From Deltaproteobacteria bacterium (GTDB lineage: Bacteria > Desulfobacterota > Desulfobacteria > Desulfobacterales > SURF-15): DNA of 47,852 nt. The stretch is taken from NCBI GenBank assembly GCA_019309565.1, contig JAFDFZ010000030.1:1-47852 (forward strand). The letters are read 5' to 3'. Positions 44,540-47,852 of this stretch are shown here, in pieces. The translations under genes were made by a program, and so were the position numbers. Position 1 is the first letter of the stretch; each line of letters begins with the position of its first letter. The notes beneath the pieces were generated by a model that had not been told where the DNA came from, searched no databases, and was given only the letters and a program-made list of their open reading frames with translations.

Positions 44540-45964
44540 ATGAAAGCAGGAAAAATACTCATCATTATCCCCTATGAAGATGTGGACAGGAAATTAAATG
44601 TGCTCCGTAAGGTGATCTATCCCCTTGAACCGGCCATCGTGGTCTCCATTCTAAGGGAACATGGGTTTCTTGTCGAGGGAGTGGATTTAAATCTGAACTT
44701 TCAAAATGAAGACCAGATCCTCACCTTGCTGCAAAAGACGATTTTGAGGTCGAATTCTGATATCGTTCTTATCATGTCCCAGCATCTGACCTTTTTAATA
44801 AAGGATCAATACGAAATTCTTACAAAAATAATAGCATCGATTCGGCGCATCAGTGCAGCACTGCCGATTATCCTTGCCGGCACGACCCCTTCACTTTATC
44901 CTGAAAAATTTTTTAAGCAAAGATTTCAACCGGATATCCTGTTTAGGGGAGAGATTGAAAATAGAATAATTCCCATAATTAATTCCCTTGAGGATACAAA
45001 CATGCTCAAGACCATCAAGGGGGTCTGCATCAGAGATAAGGGCAGGATACATATTTCTGGGGAAAGCAATTTTGTAGAAGATATTAATTCTTTGCCGATA
45101 GCCGACCGGCAGATATTTCCGCTTGATCAGTATTTCAAACATCCTGAAACAGGCAATTTGCGCTACCCTGAAAAAAGCAGAAAATTTACCCAGATAGCTG
45201 CCACCCGAGGGTGTAATACCGGATGCAGCTTCTGCAAAGTCAAGTACCTTAGAGCCAGGTATCGTAGGCGGGAGCTCAACCATATAATAGAAGAAATTAA
45301 ATTTCTGATTAATAAAAAAGGAATCGAAGAAATCCATTTTCTTGATGAAAACCTGTTACTGAACAAACCGAAGGCCGTTAAGCTGTTTCAGCGAATTATT
45401 GATGAACCTATAAAATTCCACTGGTTTTGCGGAGGCGGTATGGCCGTATACATGCTGGACAGAGACATCTTGAAACTGATGAAACTCTCCGGATGCTACC
45501 GGCTGCATCTTGCCATCGAATCAGGCAGCCAGCGGATACTAGATAAAATAATGAAAAAACCGATAAAACTTACGGAGGTTTTACAATTACTTAACTATGC
45601 TAAGGAGCTTGATTTTGAAATAATAGGCTATTTTATGATCGGGCTTCCCACCGAAACAAGAGCCGAGGTATTGAAAACCGTTGCTCTGGCAAAAAACAAA
45701 GCCTTCGATTATGTTGTTTTCTCGATCTATACCCCGGAGAAAAACACAGAACTATACAACTATTGCATCAATAACAATTTGCTGGATAACGACAAACCTC
45801 TATACAGGTTAAGCAAACGGGCAGCGTCGAATCTTCGGTTTAAAGACTATGATGAAAAATTTCTTATCAGCATACGAAATGATGTCTGGAAGCAGATAAA
45901 TTTCGCAGAGCCGAAAAGAAAAGAAAAGATCAAGCGGATGTTTGGGGGAATTGCGGATGGTTGA
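44540..45964 (+). CDS. B12-binding-domain radical SAM protein
   Basis: A 474-residue protein. An N-terminal cobalamin-binding-like domain (~1-145; ILIIIPYEDVDRKLNVLRKV, PAIVVSILREHGFLVEGVDL) lacks a clear DxHxxG loop. The radical SAM core begins TQIAATRGCNTGCSFCKVKY, with an intact CxxxCxxC cluster, followed by EEIHFLDENLLLNKPKAVKL, LHLAIESGSQRILDKIMKKP and IGYFMIGLPTETRAEVL. It belongs to the family of methyltransferases and unusual C-C bond enzymes (class B-like). It follows the broken paralogue by five bases and overlaps the GT2 gene. The substrate is unknown; a methylated sugar or lipid is a guess from context. Confidence 0.9.
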   Translation: MKAGKILIIIPYEDVDRKLNVLRKVIYPLEPAIVVSILREHGFLVEGVDLNLNFQNEDQILTLLQKTILRSNSDIVLIMSQHLTFLIKDQYEILTKIIASIRRISAALPIILAGTTPSLYPEKFFKQRFQPDILFRGEIENRIIPIINSLEDTNMLKTIKGVCIRDKGRIHISGESNFVEDINSLPIADRQIFPLDQYFKHPETGNLRYPEKSRKFTQIAATRGCNTGCSFCKVKYLRARYRRRELNHIIEEIKFLINKKGIEEIHFLDENLLLNKPKAVKLFQRIIDEPIKFHWFCGGGMAVYMLDRDILKLMKLSGCYRLHLAIESGSQRILDKIMKKPIKLTEVLQLLNYAKELDFEIIGYFMIGLPTETRAEVLKTVALAKNKAFDYVVFSIYTPEKNTELYNYCINNNLLDNDKPLYRLSKRAASNLRFKDYDEKFLISIRNDVWKQINFAEPKRKEKIKRMFGGIADG

Positions 45965-46679
45965 AAAAAAGATAACTCTCTCGATGATCACTTTTTTTTA
46001 TAACGAAAGCAGGGATATACTCGATTATCTCAAAATTGTTACAGAAAAATTTACTCTGGCAGCGGCCGAATATGATTTTGATTTTGAAATCATTCTTGTT
46101 GATGACGGCAGTACGGATAATTCGCGGAATATTGTCTCCGACTTCATTTCCTCCCATCCTCATATAAATATGAAACTGCATTCCTATGCGCAAAACAAAG
46201 GCATCGGCCATGCGCTCATCCAGGGGCTAAACCTGTGCGGCAAGGACTATATCTTCTGGAACGATATCGATATGCATTTTGACATTTCCGATATCGAAAA
46301 GATTTTACCTCTTTTGAACCCGGATACCATTGTTGTTGGTCATAAAAACAACTTGCGCTATAAGCAGTTTTTCCCATGGCTGGTATCCCGCACAAACTAC
46401 TATTTGCTTAAAACCATATTTTTCTGGAAAATAAAAGATTTTCAGTTTGTCCAATTCTATCCGGCACACTATATTAAAAACGTCGATATCATCTCCAGGA
46501 GCTCTTTGATCCCCTGTGAACTGTTGACGAGATCAAAACAAAAAAATCTAAAGGTCATACAGGTGCCATTGCATTATTATTCCCCCGGCAATGGTCGTGA
46601 GAGCAAGTGTATGAATATTAAAAATATCTATTTTGCGCTGCGGGATATCGTGAAATTGAAACTGGGGTTGATGCAATGA
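45957..46679 (+). CDS. Family 2 glycosyltransferase
   Basis: A protein of about 240 residues with the GT-A opening ITLSMITFFYNESRDILDYL, FEIILVDDGSTDNSRNIVSD (nucleotide-binding DDGS), LHSYAQNKGIGHALIQGLN and YIFWNDIDMHFDISDIEKIL (the DxD-like metal site as DID). No membrane helix is seen. The frame is open upstream, but the ATG at 45957 has GGGGGA eight bases before it and starts inside the last codons of the radical SAM gene. It also overlaps the next start by four bases. It resembles polyprenyl-phosphate-sugar synthases; the donor sugar is unknown. Confidence 0.9.
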   Translation: MVEKKITLSMITFFYNESRDILDYLKIVTEKFTLAAAEYDFDFEIILVDDGSTDNSRNIVSDFISSHPHINMKLHSYAQNKGIGHALIQGLNLCGKDYIFWNDIDMHFDISDIEKILPLLNPDTIVVGHKNNLRYKQFFPWLVSRTNYYLLKTIFFWKIKDFQFVQFYPAHYIKNVDIISRSSLIPCELLTRSKQKNLKVIQVPLHYYSPGNGRESKCMNIKNIYFALRDIVKLKLGLMQ

Positions 46680-47623
46680 GACACAGTGCAAAGATTTTCG
46701 GTTTTAGAAACAAAGATGCGGAACGGTTCCCGCAGATGGTTGTGGTGGCCATGAGTTTTATCTGCAACGCCAGGTGTATCCACTGCCCTAATGCGGCCAC
46801 AGGTTTTGAGGCAACACTTAAAGGCAGAGATCGATTCATGTCCTGGGAGGTATTAAAGCAGATAACAGCACAGTGTGCAGAGCATCCCACACTGATGCGA
46901 ATATCTTCCTTTGGTGAAATCCTGATGCATCCTGAAGCAATTGATATGATATGTTACATTCTGGACAACAAAAAGGACAAGAACGTGGCACTGACTACAA
47001 ACGGATCCCTGCTTACAGCCGAAAAGGCCCGGCAAATCATGGAAAACGGGATCAGATCTATTGAATTCAGCGTAGATGCCGCATCTAGAGATATTTACGA
47101 AAAAATAAGAGTCGGCCTCAGCTGGCGGGATACCTTGGAGAATATCATCGAATGTGTTGAGGTTCGAAATCAAAATAATTACAGAACAAAAATCATGGTA
47201 AGCGTAATCGAACAGCCTGCAAATGAAAGGATGATAGAAGATATCCTTTCGTTCTGGAATGAAAGGGTGGATAAGGTTCTTTTACGGAAAATGCTGAGTT
47301 TCAAAGGCATTATCAAAAGACCCGATCACTATCAGGGGTATATGCAGGCCGCTACCCCCTGCCCGTTTCTCTGGGAGCGGCTGGTAGTGGATCCGCTGGG
47401 AGATGTCCGCGGATGCGTATCGGATCTTAAAGCCGAGCTGAATATAGGCAATATTATTAAAACCGGACTCGATAAGATCTGGCATGCGCCATTGATGGAA
47501 TTTTACAGGAAAAAACACCTGTCAGGAAAAATAACCGACTGTCCGCTGTGTAAGGATTGCGTCGACCTGCCATACAGGTCCTGGAATTATAATTATTTTT
47601 CCGCCCTTGATGAAGACATTTAA
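46676..47623 (+). CDS. Radical SAM / SPASM domain protein
   Basis: A 315-residue enzyme with the radical SAM cluster in AMSFICNARCIHCPNAATGF (CxxxCxxC), then MRISSFGEILMHPEAIDMI, VALTTNGSLLTAEKARQIME and GIRSIEFSVDAASRDIYEKI. The C-terminus is a SPASM-type region with further Cys (ATPCPFLWERLVVDPLGDV, RGCVSDLKAELNIGNI, CPLCKDC) for auxiliary clusters. Such enzymes modify peptides or sugars. It overlaps the GT2 gene by four bases and is the last gene of the cluster; a role in modifying a glycan building block is inference. Confidence 0.9.
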   Translation: MRHSAKIFGFRNKDAERFPQMVVVAMSFICNARCIHCPNAATGFEATLKGRDRFMSWEVLKQITAQCAEHPTLMRISSFGEILMHPEAIDMICYILDNKKDKNVALTTNGSLLTAEKARQIMENGIRSIEFSVDAASRDIYEKIRVGLSWRDTLENIIECVEVRNQNNYRTKIMVSVIEQPANERMIEDILSFWNERVDKVLLRKMLSFKGIIKRPDHYQGYMQAATPCPFLWERLVVDPLGDVRGCVSDLKAELNIGNIIKTGLDKIWHAPLMEFYRKKHLSGKITDCPLCKDCVDLPYRSWNYNYFSALDEDI

Positions 47624-47642
47624 GCCAGGAAGCTCCTACGCT

Positions 47643-47826
47643 TTTCCCGAGACTTTACTCGGAAAAAGTGGCCCCTTTGGGGCAGTTGAAATAAGAACCC
47701 AGTTGTAAGTGATCTAAAGTGCCTAAAGTGCCTAAAGCTAAGGTATCGCTTCGCTCTTTCATTTTAAAAATAGACCAAATTCCTTAACTTTAGTTCACTT
47801 TAGCTCACTTTAAACTTTAGTTCACT
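47643..47826. repeat. Long dispersed repeat, copy 2
   Basis: About 180 bases, reverse complement of the repeat at 28066-28231: shared blocks are CCGAGACTTTACTCGGAAAA (hairpin end), GGGCAGTTGAAATAAGAA, CAGTTGTAAGTGATCTAAAG, TATCGCTTCGCTC and ATTCCTTAACTTTAGTTCAC. Here the CTTTAGTTCA-type steps at the right end are repeated more often than in copy 1. It lies 20 bases past the last gene of the glycan cluster, with no gene up to the window end. Confidence 0.75.
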
Positions 47827-47852
47827 ATAAACGCTTATCAAAAGCATGTAAT

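Noticed and set aside
47645..47662. Hairpin after the last radical SAM gene as a rho-independent terminator
   Set aside because: The stem is followed by A residues, not T, on the plus strand; it is part of the dispersed repeat.

Overview
The window looks like a chromosomal segment of a Gram-negative, diderm bacterium, most likely a member of the Desulfobacterota (old Deltaproteobacteria, Desulfobacterales-like). This is inferred from the gene content: a complete-looking type II secretion (T2SS) locus with a PilM/PilN-like GspL and a GspN; the fmt-def-rsmB block next to T2SS genes; moderate GC; and many intergenic inverted repeats. No rRNA gene or other strong taxonomic marker is present, so the placement is tentative.

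Layout. 1-2.5 kb: a minus-strand pair made of a DDE-transposase-like protein and a winged-helix partner, behind a large palindrome. 2.5-4.8 kb: an MFS transporter and two decayed gene remnants, ending at a bidirectional terminator. 4.8-24.8 kb, minus strand: the T2SS locus. In transcription order it reads gspF; gspA-gspB; gspG-H-I; gspJ-K; gspL-M-N-C-D-E; then a PASTA-domain membrane protein, rpe and aroQ. It is interrupted by plus-strand small genes (a 54-aa zinc ribbon, a 136-aa exported protein, a 71-aa membrane protein) and by islands of inverted repeats. 25-30.3 kb, minus strand: ribF, a UPF0104/flippase-like membrane protein, def, fmt and rsmB. 30.4 kb: tRNA-Leu(CAG) with a clear sigma70 promoter and a terminator. 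30.7-33.5 kb: a DjlA-like J-protein, NADP-type glutamate dehydrogenase and a PilZ protein.

33.8-47.6 kb, plus strand: a surface-glycan type cluster. It holds an AsmA-like anchored protein, a GT-C glycosyltransferase fused to TPRs, a second GT-C protein, a YfhO-family giant membrane protein, an SDR sugar-nucleotide epimerase/dehydratase, WbqC, two B12-binding-type radical SAM proteins (the first broken exactly in its cluster motif), a family 2 glycosyltransferase, and a radical SAM/SPASM protein. From the YfhO gene through WbqC, and from the second radical SAM gene to the end, genes overlap or abut, which indicates co-transcription. The likely product is a modified polysaccharide or lipid-linked glycan at the cell surface.

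The most unusual unexplained signals are three. (1) Four intergenic elements of about 98-99 bp share inverted termini of the type ACCCCGTTGTTG...CAACTACGGGGT but have unrelated interiors; a fifth half-copy lies between gspK and gspL. (2) A longer (~165-180 bp) dispersed repeat occurs in opposite orientations at 28.1 and 47.7 kb, with a short partial copy at the 3' end of a small gene. (3) A possible pseudoknot-forming RNA lies between the zinc-ribbon gene and gspB. None of these can be assigned to a known family from sequence reading alone.
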